A DNA stretch of 15,600 bases from Ectocarpus siliculosus (lineage: Eukaryota > Sar > Phaeophyceae > Ectocarpales > Ectocarpaceae), in assembly GCA_000310025.1 (NCBI GenBank), contig FN648982.1:1-15600 (forward strand), read 5' to 3'. Position numbers and translations under genes: made by a program. Below are positions 1-10,307 of this stretch, piece after piece; position 1 is the stretch's first letter, and each line of letters starts with the position of its first letter. The notes under the pieces are model-generated. The model was given only the letters and a program-made list of their open reading frames with translations, searched no databases and was not told the DNA's origin.

Positions 1-901
1 AGACGATAGCATGTAAACGATAGTCACAGCCAGCCTTCTGAGATAACCAGGGTGTGTGTTTCGTGACCGAGGTAGGAGGCGATCAATCATACATGTCGGG
101 ACCCACGCGGTCTTATCACAATTGTCGAACTATGTCAACAAGGAGGGAGGGTCTGCGTTGAGTCGACGTCGTTTGATAATGGCACAATGCGTCCGGCCCG
201 GAAATACACCCTCGTGCTACATCGTGGGTTTATTGCATGACAGCACAGCATGTTATGGCGATGCGCTTGTGTATCGTGAATGCCGGGGATGTCGCGCTAC
301 CCCTCCCCCCTCGAAGTCGCTAACTACTTCTGCTTTGCATCGCTCCATTATTACAATGTCTCGTGTGCCGTTTGTTCGCCGTAGAGTCGGCGGTGCCTTT
401 CAAACGTGCTTAACCATATTTTTTTACGTTCACGTAAGTAAGCACATCACGTATCAGTCCAGACTGACTCACGCGTTGACGTCATTCCTTTATTGTGCCG
501 CCAGACCGTAGATAATATAAATATGGTCGTCCTTGTAGTATCTTTAACTTGAAAGTAGAGTACCCCCGATTAGGCCATATTAAACTGATACAAATATCAG
601 GGACGTGGCGTTGGAACCGTCCCACCTACGGCTCTCCGAAAACATATCGTTGTACAGTATGTAGTAGTAGTAGTAGTACTTTCCCGACAGCGCATTTTTT
701 TTATTGTGGGTATGGAATAGTTGTCGGTGCGACAAACTTGCTCATTGCTTTGTTCCTTTTTTTCGGTTGCCCATGTATTCGCAGAACAGAGAGTTCGTCC
801 CGACCTCCTGTGAGCTCCCCCTTTGTTTTAGCCGAGGAACACGGTGTTTTTGGCGCGTTTGTGTTTGGCCGAAAAACGGTAGTTCCTGCACAAAACCCAA
901 G
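1..901. other. Unassigned sequence, no supported gene
   Basis: I see no recognisable gene here. The open frames (151 codons on the plus strand at 56-511, 118 codons at 549-905, and 92 codons on the minus strand at 701-979) overlap one another. None shows a domain, and their lengths are within what chance gives at about 50% GC. The only structured items are a (GTA)6 microsatellite at 661-678 and several T-rich tracts between 690 and 770. A GTAAGTAAGC motif near 433 resembles a 5' splice site, but no convincing exon leads into it. Confidence 0.5.
661..678. repeat. (GTA)6 trinucleotide microsatellite
   Basis: Six perfect GTA units lie in a row. They would encode a short serine run in the plus-strand frame 549-905, but that frame has no other coding support. 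Simple sequence of this kind is common in eukaryotic intergenic DNA. Confidence 0.9.
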
Positions 902-1000
902 ATGACTCTTATTTCGGTTTATCCCTATGGGGCCCAACCACGCGGTATTGTTACAATTCGAACTAAAAACAACCCGCATAAAGACTACACGTTCGAGTTG
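902..1000 (+). CDS. Possible first coding exon, 33 codons, ending at a GTAAGT donor
   Basis: An ATG at 902 opens 33 whole codons that end exactly at a strong donor-like GTAAGTATAC at 1001. After this come a pyrimidine-rich stretch (about 1022-1075) and AG dinucleotides at 1081-1082 and 1084-1085, giving a candidate intron of about 82-85 bp. Joining at 1086 stays in frame for 29 nt up to another GTAAGT at 1115. The peptide begins MTLISVYPYGAQPRG and matches no family I know. The frame is also open straight through the putative intron, and a 110-codon minus-strand frame overlaps 1045-1377, so the splice model is only one reading. No promoter or polyadenylation signal was identified. Function is unknown. 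Confidence 0.2.
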
Positions 1001-1044
1001 GTAAGTATACTATACTACTATACTCTCATCTTCCCTTTCCTCCT

Positions 1045-1377
1045 TCATCGGGTCACACTCCTTTTTCTTCTCGGAAATACAGTAGGAATGGATAAAGTCG
1101 CTATGCTTACTTTCGTAAGTAAGCTCACACGAGATAAGTAGACATTTCGGCTCTCGCCACCACCAATGCAGGAGGATGATTTGGTGACGGACGCGTCTTG
1201 CATGGGGCGAATGCGTTGAACACGGAGTTCTTTGGCATTGTTGCAGTCTTCAACCCCCACCACCACCCGAAACGACATGGTCGAGAGGTCTCCAAGTATT
1301 GTACACGCATATGATTCACGGAGTTCAACCATTGCGCTGCAGCACACGTCCGCCGTGCTCCCAGACCCACTCGACAT
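1045..1377 (-). CDS. Hypothetical open frame, 110 codons, GC-rich third positions
   Basis: An ATG-initiated minus-strand frame of 110 codons, starting MSSGSGSTADVCCSAMVELR. It sits at the edge of a locally GC-rich stretch (about 1150-1900), and its third codon positions lean to G/C more than the surrounding DNA, which is weak support for coding. The first 75 residues look the more protein-like (a hydrophobic/charged alternation, then an FRVVVGVED segment). The C-terminal third runs into the pyrimidine tract of the plus-strand intron candidate and ends in basic residues. I recognise no domain, signal peptide or membrane segment. It could be a single exon or a chance frame, and it conflicts with the plus-strand exon model at 902-1114. 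Confidence 0.22.
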   Translation of the reverse strand: MSSGSGSTADVCCSAMVELRESYACTILGDLSTMSFRVVVGVEDCNNAKELRVQRIRPMQDASVTKSSSCIGGGESRNVYLSRVSLLTKVSIATLSIPTVFPRRKRSVTR

Positions 1378-1436
1378 CTAACACCTTGAGCCCCCGCCGA
1401 CCCACCGCAATCGGGGGGGGCGATGCTTCACCCTAG

Positions 1437-1787
1437 TACGTATTAGAGGTTGACCTGCACGTTGTCTTTTCGCAGCAGGAGGAACACGACCTAACAATTA
1501 CAGCAATCCATCACTCGTTTGCCAACCAGCAGGGGGCAATGGCGCCGACAGATAAAACTCATTGGGCTCACCACCGAGGAACTCGGCCTTTGGACACAGG
1601 GGGGGTCGGGCACGACTTCGGCTGTACAAATACATCAGAGGGATGCCGACCGGACGGCGGAGTTTGGCGCGCTAGCTTCCGTCTCGTCGATCTGCAACGG
1701 CAGCCGTCAGAGCGACGGACTCAATGGCATGGAATAGCCCGGGCTGAAGGGCCTATAATACCAACTCCATGTGATGGAGGTTTGTGA
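1437..1787 (+). CDS. Possible internal exon in a GC-rich island
   Basis: The plus-strand frame is open from 1437 to a stop at 1785-1787. A pyrimidine run followed by CGCAG ends at 1475, so an exon beginning at 1476 would read QEEHDLTITAIHHSFANQQG and onward for about 103 codons. A second plus frame (1495-1737) is also open across most of the same interval and looks equally plausible (LIGLTTEELGLWTQGG...), so at most one is real. Composition is GC-rich relative to the flanks. There is no recognisable domain and no starting methionine upstream of the CAG motif. I list it because overlapping long frames with a splice-acceptor-like entry are unusual here, but chance is a full alternative. Confidence 0.18.
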   Translation, partial: YVLEVDLHVVFSQQEEHDLTITAIHHSFANQQGAMAPTDKTHWAHHRGTRPLDTGGVGHDFGCTNTSEGCRPDGGVWRASFRLVDLQRQPSERRTQWHGIARAEGPIIPTPCDGGL

Positions 1788-2595
1788 TGCTGGGTTTTAG
1801 GTTGGCGTCCTTCACCTGACCTCGTTGGGGTGGATTCCGTCCTGCGGAGGTATTCGCGATGACGGTCGTCACGGGAGGGGAGGAATATGTGTGACGGTCA
1901 CATTTTGAGCGCGCGTAGCGGACGTAATAGTTCAAAGATAAGGTGACTGTGTGAGGAATTTTTGTCTAGAATAATCTGTGGCTTTCGTAGCCCTCGTTCC
2001 ACTTTGACACGCGAGTCACAAGAGAACATCTCGACCTGTCGAGACTTTGTATATCTTGCCCTTGTGCGTATCTAATAATTACCCGAACTATATCGTGGCG
2101 CCTGACGATACTGATGAAGTAGCTGGTCACGTCAGCATTCAACCCAGCATAGAGCCAGTGGATCGCGGAGAGGCACGAATTTCTTGCTTGTCATATTCGT
2201 TCTAGCTACTACGAAGAGGGCTGGGGAGGGCTGCGCGTGTGAACACTAGTTTTCCCCTGATGAACATCTGTCTTAGGGTTAGGGGTAAGAGGGGTCCTTC
2301 GCGTTTGAGCTATATCCATTCTGTACTATACGAAGGCCCCACCATTCGGGATATAGATGTCTTGGCCCCCGGAGAAGACGCAACAGGGCATGGCCAATCG
2401 ATGTAATCGCGGTCACATCGTTGCATCTGTTCGTAATGACCTTCGGTAGTGCTGGTTTTGCGTGCTACAATAATACCTGAAGAATTTGAGGTGTGTTTTA
2501 TTTTTCATCGCCGTGACCTTTCGCGGGTGTGTGCATTTAGTCTACTTGCTCGTTTTTTTAAGGTCTCCCCGCAGTGAGACGGTTGCGTTCGAGCA
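1788..2595. other. Unassigned sequence, no supported gene
   Basis: This stretch has no open frame worth listing on either strand beyond a 60-codon minus frame at 1753-1935. It includes a short telomere-like motif (two TTAGGG-related units, about 2272-2288) that is too short to call an interstitial telomere. I see no tRNA, repeat or palindrome of note. Confidence 0.5.
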
Positions 2596-5375
2596 ATGCA
2601 GTGGGTGTTAGTTATTATTAGTGTTGCCCATGGTCTGTTAGCTTTGGATGCTTCGGTCGGGAAACCAAAGCCTTCCTATTTTTCGCTCGTTTTTCTTCCG
2701 AAACCTTTCTTCGCAAGGAACGCGTACCGGGGGTATCGGGCCACTTACATATACTATGGGCGGCACACACGCAACGACGAAATTACGGTCTTCTGGCGTG
2801 CTATGAAAGGTTTCGCACGTTCCTCCGGCGTGTTCTGAGGAAAGCGGGGTAGTAAACCTCGCTTCATAACGCGAAAGACGTGGCCTTCGAGATGGGAACA
2901 GGGGAAAAGTCAACGTACTAGTCCTCGATCGGTGTACTTCTTTTTTTTATCGGCCGCCATGTGTAGACAACATATCGGCAAAGGTGACGGCACGACGACA
3001 GAGTTATCCAAGACCGACCCAAATATTTGACAAATATGGTATAGGTGATTCGCGACAAGCGGATACACGTAACCGATCATATAATGGTTAGTGATAGGCG
3101 AGCTACACAATCTGGCGTACCGCCGAGAAATAGACGCCGCCGTTATGTCTACGTCACCTTTACAGGGTAACCGTCGAAAGGCACACCCGTACATCAACAC
3201 TTATCTCCCTCAACCTAGGGTGGGGGGGGGGGGTGGGGGACGTACTCCACTTTGCTGGGGTGGTAACGTACGTGATAAGGCGTATCGAGCATGAAGAAAA
3301 ATACTGACTTGCCAACACGTACGACTACTCCGGCGTACATTGGCTCTGTATAGGCGGGGCGGTTCCCATGGGAATGGCCGAACATCGTCCCAAAGGGGGG
3401 GGCGTGATATGGTACACTCTCACCAGGCTCGACCATTGTTGTGTGAGTTATTGTTATTATTGCGATCGTCATCGTCGAACACCCTACGCAAACGAATCTC
3501 GAGGTTCGGAACGTTGAGTCCATTCGGGTAGTCAAGTCCGCTTTTAAGGACAACTCCATGGGTGTTCTGATGGCACGACCCCCACCCCGTGGGAAAATCC
3601 CACCCTTGACTATACCCGCCCTTTATCAGAGAGCGAACGTATGATCACCCTAGCGTAGCAACCCCGACCACGCGAACCGCGCGACACCACCTCAACCCTA
3701 CAGTACTACATAACTGGGAAGAAGATAGCAAAAACGCCGTCCCTTGCTTGTCCCCCTCCCCCACCTAATGTACACAGCAAGACACAATCTCCAAATGCAC
3801 GGATGCCACAATGTACAAAGCCCTGGAGAGCATCGGAAACGTCCAAACGTGTGCAGGGGATGAAGCCTGGGGTAATTGATGGCCACAAAACTGCGAAGGA
3901 CCAACGAAGGAGCATTATAAAATAACGCCGAAAATTACAACGCCCTCAAAGGCGCAGACAAAAAGTGTATATATCCCTTTGGCAGCCGCCCCCACAGGGC
4001 ACCAACCAAACGGGGTATTGTCATTTTCGACGCATCTCTGCGGGAGATGTGCAATTATCGAGCCATCCTCGAATCAAAGTTTTCTACCTGAAAATACACG
4101 TTGACCAATGTGGCTACGGGTTGGGAATAACACCCATTAAATGCAGGCAACTCTATAGGCGTATCATACCTTTCACCTTTCCCATGATCGACGTACACGA
4201 CACGCACGGCGACCACGGCCGAAACACCACTTCGCCGGCGAAACCGCTCATTACAGTGGGATATCGCGAACCCTACGAGTTGCCGGCTACAAGAAAAGCA
4301 CCACCGTTTCTCCTGCCAACTACTTGTATGAATTTGAACTTTTTTTCCTCTGGGCGAGTCTGCGGTTCCCCACTAGGAAATGACCGCTTGAGTTGCTGCC
4401 GGCGAGGACGTCTACTCGGGCTGCGTGCATGCCCCGACTAACCCCATGTAATTCAAAAGGCAGCATGGCATTGTTGCACACAGGCAGATCCTGTGTGCGC
4501 CCAACGTTACCAGATGGTACAGAATAACGACAAACCAGTGCGCGTCGCCAGGCCCCTTGCTTTCTGTGCATGTGGACTTCTGTTCTTGCCGCTGAAATGC
4601 GAGCGGATTACCCTCTGTGCATCGACCCTATACAAAAACAACATTACAGGTAACGTTTTAACTTCGATGCAACCCCCTCCCCCCCCACCACCCACCCCCC
4701 ACGACCTCGCCCTCATATCCGACGTAGGTGATTATTTCCCCGCATGTGTTTGCCCGACGCTGCGGCCGACATGCTCCCACCCTCCGGGACGGTGGCCTGA
4801 TATACGGCAGCCAGCTTTGGCCTGCGAACGACGAACACGAAGACGCGAACCACATTAACTGCTGTTCACTCATGCTGGGGGCTCGTGTGACCTAGAGCAT
4901 GACGCATAAGCCGTACTGGCAGCGGTAGCAGTAGCACCAGGCGAGCACTCTGCGGTACGTTTCATTGCCGCATGCATTGGGAAACTGCAGTACGCCCTAA
5001 CCCTTGAGAAATACTATCTTCCCTTTCGCAACACGTCTAGTTAGGCCTAGAAAGAACAAATAATATGCCGGCAATGAGGTCTCTCATCCAAACGCTCCCA
5101 GGGGCTAAAAAATAGTAACGTCTGGGGGTGCCTGGTCCTCGAGAGCCAAGGTAGTCAGACACTGGCCACACTTCCTCATCGGGCTTCGGTGAATGGTCTT
5201 CAGCTCCTAAGGCGCAAAATTAAACATATCCCCCGCCGTCATAACACGCAGCTGAGCATTCGGGGGCCAGTCATGTACATAGTGCGGTCGGTACCGAGGT
5301 GGTTGAACGCACGTGACGACGGCAATCACAAAGAGCATCCTGTCCAAATACAAACGAAGATAGTAACACAGCTTT
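2596..5375. other. Unassigned sequence with G/C tracts and short competing frames
   Basis: Short frames occur on both strands: 2596-2838 plus, 2638-2913 minus, 2910-3200 minus, 3215-3559 minus, 3965-4441 plus (158 codons) and 4493-4858 plus (121 codons). They overlap each other, cross poly-G or poly-C tracts that generate glycine or proline runs, and show no family resemblance. The most visible structures are a G12 tract at 3222-3233 followed by G5, a G8 tract at 3395-3402, and a C-rich tract around 4673-4700. I found no RNA gene or mobile element. Confidence 0.5.
3218..3239 (+). repeat. Poly-G tract with G-quadruplex potential
   Basis: G3-T-G12-T-G5 within 22 bases on the plus strand. Runs of this length can fold into a G-quadruplex on the G-rich strand. 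It is the strongest of a series of G/C tracts scattered over the first 10 kb; others include 1413-1420, 6788-6795, 7796-7806 and 9738-9749. Formation in vivo is inference. Confidence 0.7.
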
Positions 5376-5798
5376 TTGGCGTTGTTGTTACATGACACGC
5401 CCGTTCCAAGTCGAGCGCTAAGCTCTGACACAAAGTATATCCTAGCTGTATATCTCGCAACAACGAGCGAGCGGCAGCTGATAGATGTAACTGTCGTCAC
5501 ATATGTGAGTCAACAGGCGGAAACAGGGTGCAAACAACACACACTTGATACTACTCCACCTACCTGCTGTGCTGGTGTGAGAGCTGTGGTTACGTTCACT
5601 TTGACATACAGGTTACCCTCCCCACCCCCACCCCCACCACCGTCCACATCACGCTTTCGTCGTCGTACATTCCCCCCGCATACTTTAATAGTGCTGAACC
5701 CACTGTTCCCTCCTCTTCTGTTCGTTGTTTTTCCAACTGCCAGCGAAACAGCAGGACACCAGTCAGGCAGGACTCGTCGCCTGGCGCACCAAGCGTCA
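5376..5798. other. Unassigned sequence with a C-rich tract, left of the small inverted repeat
   Basis: Open frames run on both strands here (155 codons plus at 5376-5843, 150 codons minus at 5510-5962). The plus frame owes a run of prolines to a CCCCA-rich tract at about 5617-5645, and the minus frame a matching glycine run. The plus frame ends inside the left arm of the inverted repeat at 5799. Neither has a recognisable domain, and I treat both as chance frames across low-complexity DNA. Confidence 0.45.
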
Positions 5799-6083
5799 CC
5801 ATCGCACCACTTCGAGCGTGTGCTCCATTGTGGTGTCATATAGTTAAACAGTTGTGTGAGGCAATGGATGCTGTGTGTGGCGAGAGCATCGTGGCGATGT
5901 GAAATACGGTTTGTTTTTTTCGCCTGCCGATGCGACCGATGCGGCCCTCGTATGGGGGCCAAAATATAGAATGTGGGATTTCACGCCGCCACTGAGGTCT
6001 TCCCGCACGCAGCACCCATGCGTAACAAAACTGCCACGCTGTATGACACCACAATGGAGCACAAGCTCGAAGCGGTGCGATGG
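5799..6083. mobile_element. Hairpin-type inverted repeat, possible MITE or foldback element
   Basis: The left arm 5799-5905 and right arm 5978-6083 are reverse complements around a 72-bp loop. The outer 45 bp match at 42 positions (both start CCATCGCACC when read inward), and the inner part matches more loosely with small indels, ending in a shared GTGAAAT. Total length is about 285 bp with no transposase frame inside. This fits a non-autonomous miniature inverted-repeat element, where termini are best conserved. I see no clear target-site duplication at the edges, so an ordinary inverted duplication is the alternative. Confidence 0.55.
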
Positions 6084-7669
6084 CGATCGTCGTCCTAGGT
6101 TTCGAGAACTAATGTGCTGCTGTGCTCACATACCTGGCAGTTGAGCTCGGCGGTCGAAAAAAAACATGCGCGACAGCAATACATAGCCTCATGACATCAC
6201 AGAGAATCCAGCGGCATCGAAAAAAGATGCTGTCGCCCGCTGTGCGTGTGTGTCGCGTGTGATGCGTAGGCAGTATGCTGTGCGTGTGCTGACAACGGGC
6301 GTGTGTTATCTGCTGCAATCCGCTGTGTCCTAAGGAAAAAAAAAAGGTGCATCTGCTGACCCCTGCGGGGTAAAATCAAGTCATTTCTCTACAAGCTAGA
6401 TCAGGCGAACGGACTGTACAAACTATTTCTTCTGGAAGGAGCATACCTTGCACTGTCTCCTCTGGCAATATTGGAAATATCGCTTCGCTCGGATAACTAA
6501 ATGACGTGAATTTTTAAGAGTAACCCATCAACACGGCAAAGCGGTACAGGGAATGTAGAAGAGGGCTCACCGTCTTCTGAACCGATTCCTCTGATCCAAG
6601 CGAGATTCCTGGCGTCCACGCAAAAGGATTGTTTCACCTGACGGGAACGACATCGGCATCAGCATGAGCATCTTTTCAGTAACTCGCCGCAGGTCGGGTC
6701 CGTGTGTTGGGCGAGTAAGTAACCCAAACACTAGGTAGAACAACGAGAACGGACACTGGGTGTCCAATAGTGACTTCAGTTAGGTCAGGGGGGGGCCTCT
6801 CTGCAACATGGGCCCTAAGCGTAACTTGCCATGCACAACGGCTAACTAAACGTCTAACCAAGGCTATAAAATACAGGCGAAACACTTGCAGCATCCGTAC
6901 CGCTCGACTGCGGCGAAGACGTCAACCAAATAAGACAGTGAGCCCAACCCTCGTCTAGCCGAGCACTGTCGTTTGAGCACTATCAGCACTTCGCACCTCT
7001 TCGGTTACAACTGCTTCTCCTCCACTTACTTGCTTGATATAGTGTGCGAAAAGGATCTCCTCCCCATAAGTAAGCCACGCATTCGAACGCCAGGCCTGAG
7101 GTCCCTGCGTCGCCGCAGCCGGGCAAACACCAGCAACAGCAGGAGGACCACATGCAGAAGGTTGTCCAGACATGGAATCAGCCAGGGTTTTATGTTGTAC
7201 ATCCACGTCAAGCCTGACACCAGCCATGGGCGAAACATGTCCGTCTTGTTAATAGTCTCACTTTGGGTAATGGGGTTGGTTGTGCTGCCCCTACTTCTTC
7301 ACACACCAGGTAATACATGCCGGATCCGGTGTGCGAGCTGAGTCGAACGCGTAGGAAGTGTATCTTCACCTGCTAAGGAGGGGTTTGATTTATTTGCTTG
7401 AGTATATCTCAAAGACTATAGTCTAGGGGGGGCAGCCTTTCCCTCACCGTGGTGGAAGGTAGACCGTGAATACAATGAATGGTAGACGGCAGACACATAC
7501 GCTTCTTGGGCAACATCAAGGTGCCGCGTTGAAAAAGGATCGAAGCGGAAAAAGCACCACGCCTATGGACGGGCGGCGTCCGGCTTCTACACGGCGAACG
7601 CTATTTAGGGAACTCATCGTTCAGCATCCTTCTGCGGCCAGCATTCGTCAACGCATCGCTTAATGATGC
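6084..7669. other. Unassigned sequence with short competing frames
   Basis: This stretch contains a GT-rich zone (about 6238-6320), an A11-type tract near 6334-6345, a small CCCCTGCGGGG hairpin near 6360, and G tracts at 6788-6795 and 7426-7432. The open frames (66-122 codons, best 6973-7341 plus) overlap on both strands and show no domain. A TAAGTAAGCC motif at about 7067 and an AG-flanked pyrimidine stretch near 7010 hint at splice signals, but I could not build a convincing exon chain. Confidence 0.45.
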
Positions 7670-8218
7670 ATGTGTTCTTCGCAATCTCAAACGCCAACGT
7701 TTGAACCATCGATTCCCATCGATAACCTCAAACCAAGAACAAAAATATGGACCTTCATCGTACTTGGGGAGGAAATGTTCCCACGGAAGAAGATTGGGGG
7801 GGGGGGCGTACAACTAATTACGGGAGGAGTGGAAAACGAGCACGCGCCTAAACGTGCACGAAGTGTGGACCTACGGATGCTGTTCGCAAAAAAACACCGC
7901 CAATTTTTCAGATACCTACTTTCTGATACGACCTCCAGTTACGTCATCAAAACTAGCCCTCACCCTAACACGAACCACGTGCCTTTAATTTGTCTTCATC
8001 GCTCCCTGTCGACCTTCAACAAAATGCCGCCGCTTACGACAGAACCCGTTCCGACGATAAAAAGCACGAGGGGGCTACCAAAGTCAATCACTAACCCTTC
8101 TGCCACATCACTGCTTAAACAACTATTTTTCCGATGCGCCCCTACTTCAACCTCGCACGCGGAGCAGGGGTCGTCCTTGCTTCCGCCCTTCAAACCCCCG
8201 TGCAGAAATTGCCAGTAA
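7670..8218 (+). CDS. Hypothetical open frame, 182 codons
   Basis: An ATG-initiated plus-strand frame of 182 codons, beginning MCSSQSQTPTFEPSIPIDNL. It is slightly longer than chance frames are expected to be in 15.6 kb of this composition (about 150 codons by my rough estimate). The middle (about residues 62-85) is basic, with KRARSVDLRMLFAKKHRQFFRY. The C-terminal 60 residues are rich in Ser, Thr and Pro and end with a CRNCQ. A glycine run at residues 43-46 comes from a G11 tract (7796-7806), a warning sign because homopolymer errors would shift the frame. No signal peptide, membrane span or known domain is visible. A 108-codon minus frame overlaps 7996-8322, and 93-99 codon minus frames continue upstream of it to 8536, so a minus-strand gene is a real alternative. 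Confidence 0.25.
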   Translation: MCSSQSQTPTFEPSIPIDNLKPRTKIWTFIVLGEEMFPRKKIGGGGVQLITGGVENEHAPKRARSVDLRMLFAKKHRQFFRYLLSDTTSSYVIKTSPHPNTNHVPLICLHRSLSTFNKMPPLTTEPVPTIKSTRGLPKSITNPSATSLLKQLFFRCAPTSTSHAEQGSSLLPPFKPPCRNCQ

Positions 8219-10307
8219 ATGCATCGCCTAATTCTGCAACCCCAAAAAACGAGACTAGTGTACTCCTGCAACAAGCGTGATCCAGCCTTCCTTGAACTGG
8301 GAAACGGTCTCCAATCTCGCACCTTGCCCAGACGCTTCCCGCAGACGCGGCCTCAAAGATTTCGCGTAGCCTCTTCCCACGTGTATCCCCCAACCACAAT
8401 TCGAAGCGGCGGCCAAAGCGACGCCAGCCCTGGTCATGGAGCTGGCCTGTAGACATTGTGGCAGAATGATTAGAATAGACGAAGGGCAAAGATTGGCCGC
8501 ATGGTAAAAAACATCAGCCCGAAGCAGGGCGATCATGTGGGACTACACAGGAGTACACAGGACAAACCCTCATCACACAGCGAGCTTACAGAAACGCTGA
8601 CACCCAGTCACACGTGTACAGTTTTCGTTCATGGTGCTCTATAGCCCCTCGAACGCGGTCGGTCATGTTGCGCTCCGTATACACTCTCGAACCTCGAACG
8701 CCGTCGATAAAATTACACCCCATACATTTACATCCTCAAACGCAAGCGGACCGATAGAGTGTGTGGGTCTCTTCGTAGCGCTATGCATGTATAACCTCCC
8801 TGGGGTGAGGCACACAGCGATATTACGCTGCCTCGAATGATCGTAAACATCCATATGAACATGGAAGGGTCTCGCCGCTTCCAAACCATACTTTTGACCT
8901 AATTCCCGCGAAGCGCTAAAAATAAGCGGGGTAGAGAGAGAGTTGACGAGACGTAGATAACTATGGAAGGAACCTCAGACAGAGACCACCACTGCCACTG
9001 CATAGGCTCACACATCACCCGTCCACAGCAGTCTCCCGTGGACGCAGGACTGACTGCTGCTGGGCAGCCCGGGGACGAGTTCAAGTTTTGTTTGGTGTGG
9101 ACGAACCTACCATCCATCTTTGATTAATCAGCTGCTTCCCTGGTGTTGTGATAATGTGCGACACGTGCCCCCCTAGCTTAAGCTAGTAGCAACGGCAACG
9201 GGCTACAATAACAGCCCCCGACGCCTCGTATGTGGGTACTTAGCCGCCCTTTGGCCTACGGCAGTGTGTGTGCGTCTTGCTGTCTCTGTTTGAGGAGGGC
9301 CTCCATCTGTGTGGCAAGCTCGAAGACCAAACTGCAGATTACAGCAGAGCACGTTCAACTGCTGTGTCGCCTCGTTTGCTTGTTGTGCTGCCGCCAGAAG
9401 GCAACCGCCCATGACAGTCGAACCCGACGCCTACTACAACGCATGCCTTTCGCTGCCCTTTGTCCGAACAGCGGTCTCATGCACTGCTGTGCTGTAAGCC
9501 TGTGCTGTAAGTCTGTCGCCCGCCACACCCTCTCGCCAGCGTGACCGTCAGACAATCAGCTACAGTACCTCCCTCCTACATGATGTCCTACAGCAGTACA
9601 TGAGTACGTTTTCGACACGTGATTGGTGGGAGGACGGACATCTCCAAATCTCTACTCCTATGATTAGTTCTTCCGGAACAACTCCCGAATTGCCCTACAA
9701 AATGATATGCAGACGTATGATACACGCATATCATGCCGGGGGGGGGGGGCAGGGCAACAGCGAGGGCGGAAGCAGCGAGGGCGGAAACCCCGCGAAACAC
9801 CCTCACGCCCTTTATGTTCCCTTCCCCATGTACACCAGTATACATACGGTGATGGTGAAAGGAGGTACGGGTGGGCTCATACAACACTCCAACGCTACTA
9901 CTGCCGGTCCTATCATTTAACTAGTAGTGAAGGCATAAGTTGAGTTGTTCTCGTGCACCTCGCTCTTCCCGCTCGAGTCGTCCCCCTCCCCCCTCCCCAA
10001 AAGAAAAGAAGAGAGTTCCATTGCGTCGGAGGAGCGATGTCGCGGGAGAGCTTGGTATGTAGAGCATCTAAAATACTTCGAGCTCTGCCGGTGCCACCGC
10101 TTACGCTTATTATCGCTTGCACATTCACTGTTCGTGTCTTGCTACAGTACAGCATAGTATACGTTAAGCAGACCCACGTTGCAGAATGAATTGCAATTGC
10201 AGCTGTGGGAGACAAACACAATACCTGGCTTGCCCGTCGAAGCGCTTGTGTCATCTCCCCACTCCTCCAACAGCATGAGCTGTAGACATCGTGGTTTCCG
10301 TTTGTAG
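8219..10307. other. Unassigned sequence with minor repeats and palindromes
   Basis: Short frames occur on both strands (69-113 codons), mutually overlapping and without domains. Small structures include a perfect 14-bp palindrome CTAGCTTAAGCTAG at 9173-9186, a tandem duplication of GTGCTGTAAG around 9488-9515, a G12 tract at 9738-9749, and two 15-bp units (CAGCGAGGGCGGAAG-like) at about 9755-9784. No gene is supported. Confidence 0.45.

Noticed and set aside
940-970. tRNA T-arm (AGTTCGAATTGT on the minus strand)
   Set aside because: The flanking bases do not form a five-pair T stem, and no acceptor or anticodon arm can be drawn. Other TTCGAAC-like spots (for example near 7084) fail likewise.
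2272-2288. Interstitial telomere repeat
   Set aside because: Only about two TTAGGG-related units, easily due to chance.
5376-5962. Proline-rich and glycine-rich proteins on opposite strands
   Set aside because: Both are produced by one C-rich tract (5617-5645). They also end in or cross the inverted repeat, and neither has any domain.
7996-8536. Minus-strand protein from frames at 7996-8322, 8190-8489 and 8255-8536
   Set aside because: The three frames overlap out of register, I could not find a splice model joining them, and no domain was recognised. Kept only as an alternative to the plus frame at 7670-8218.
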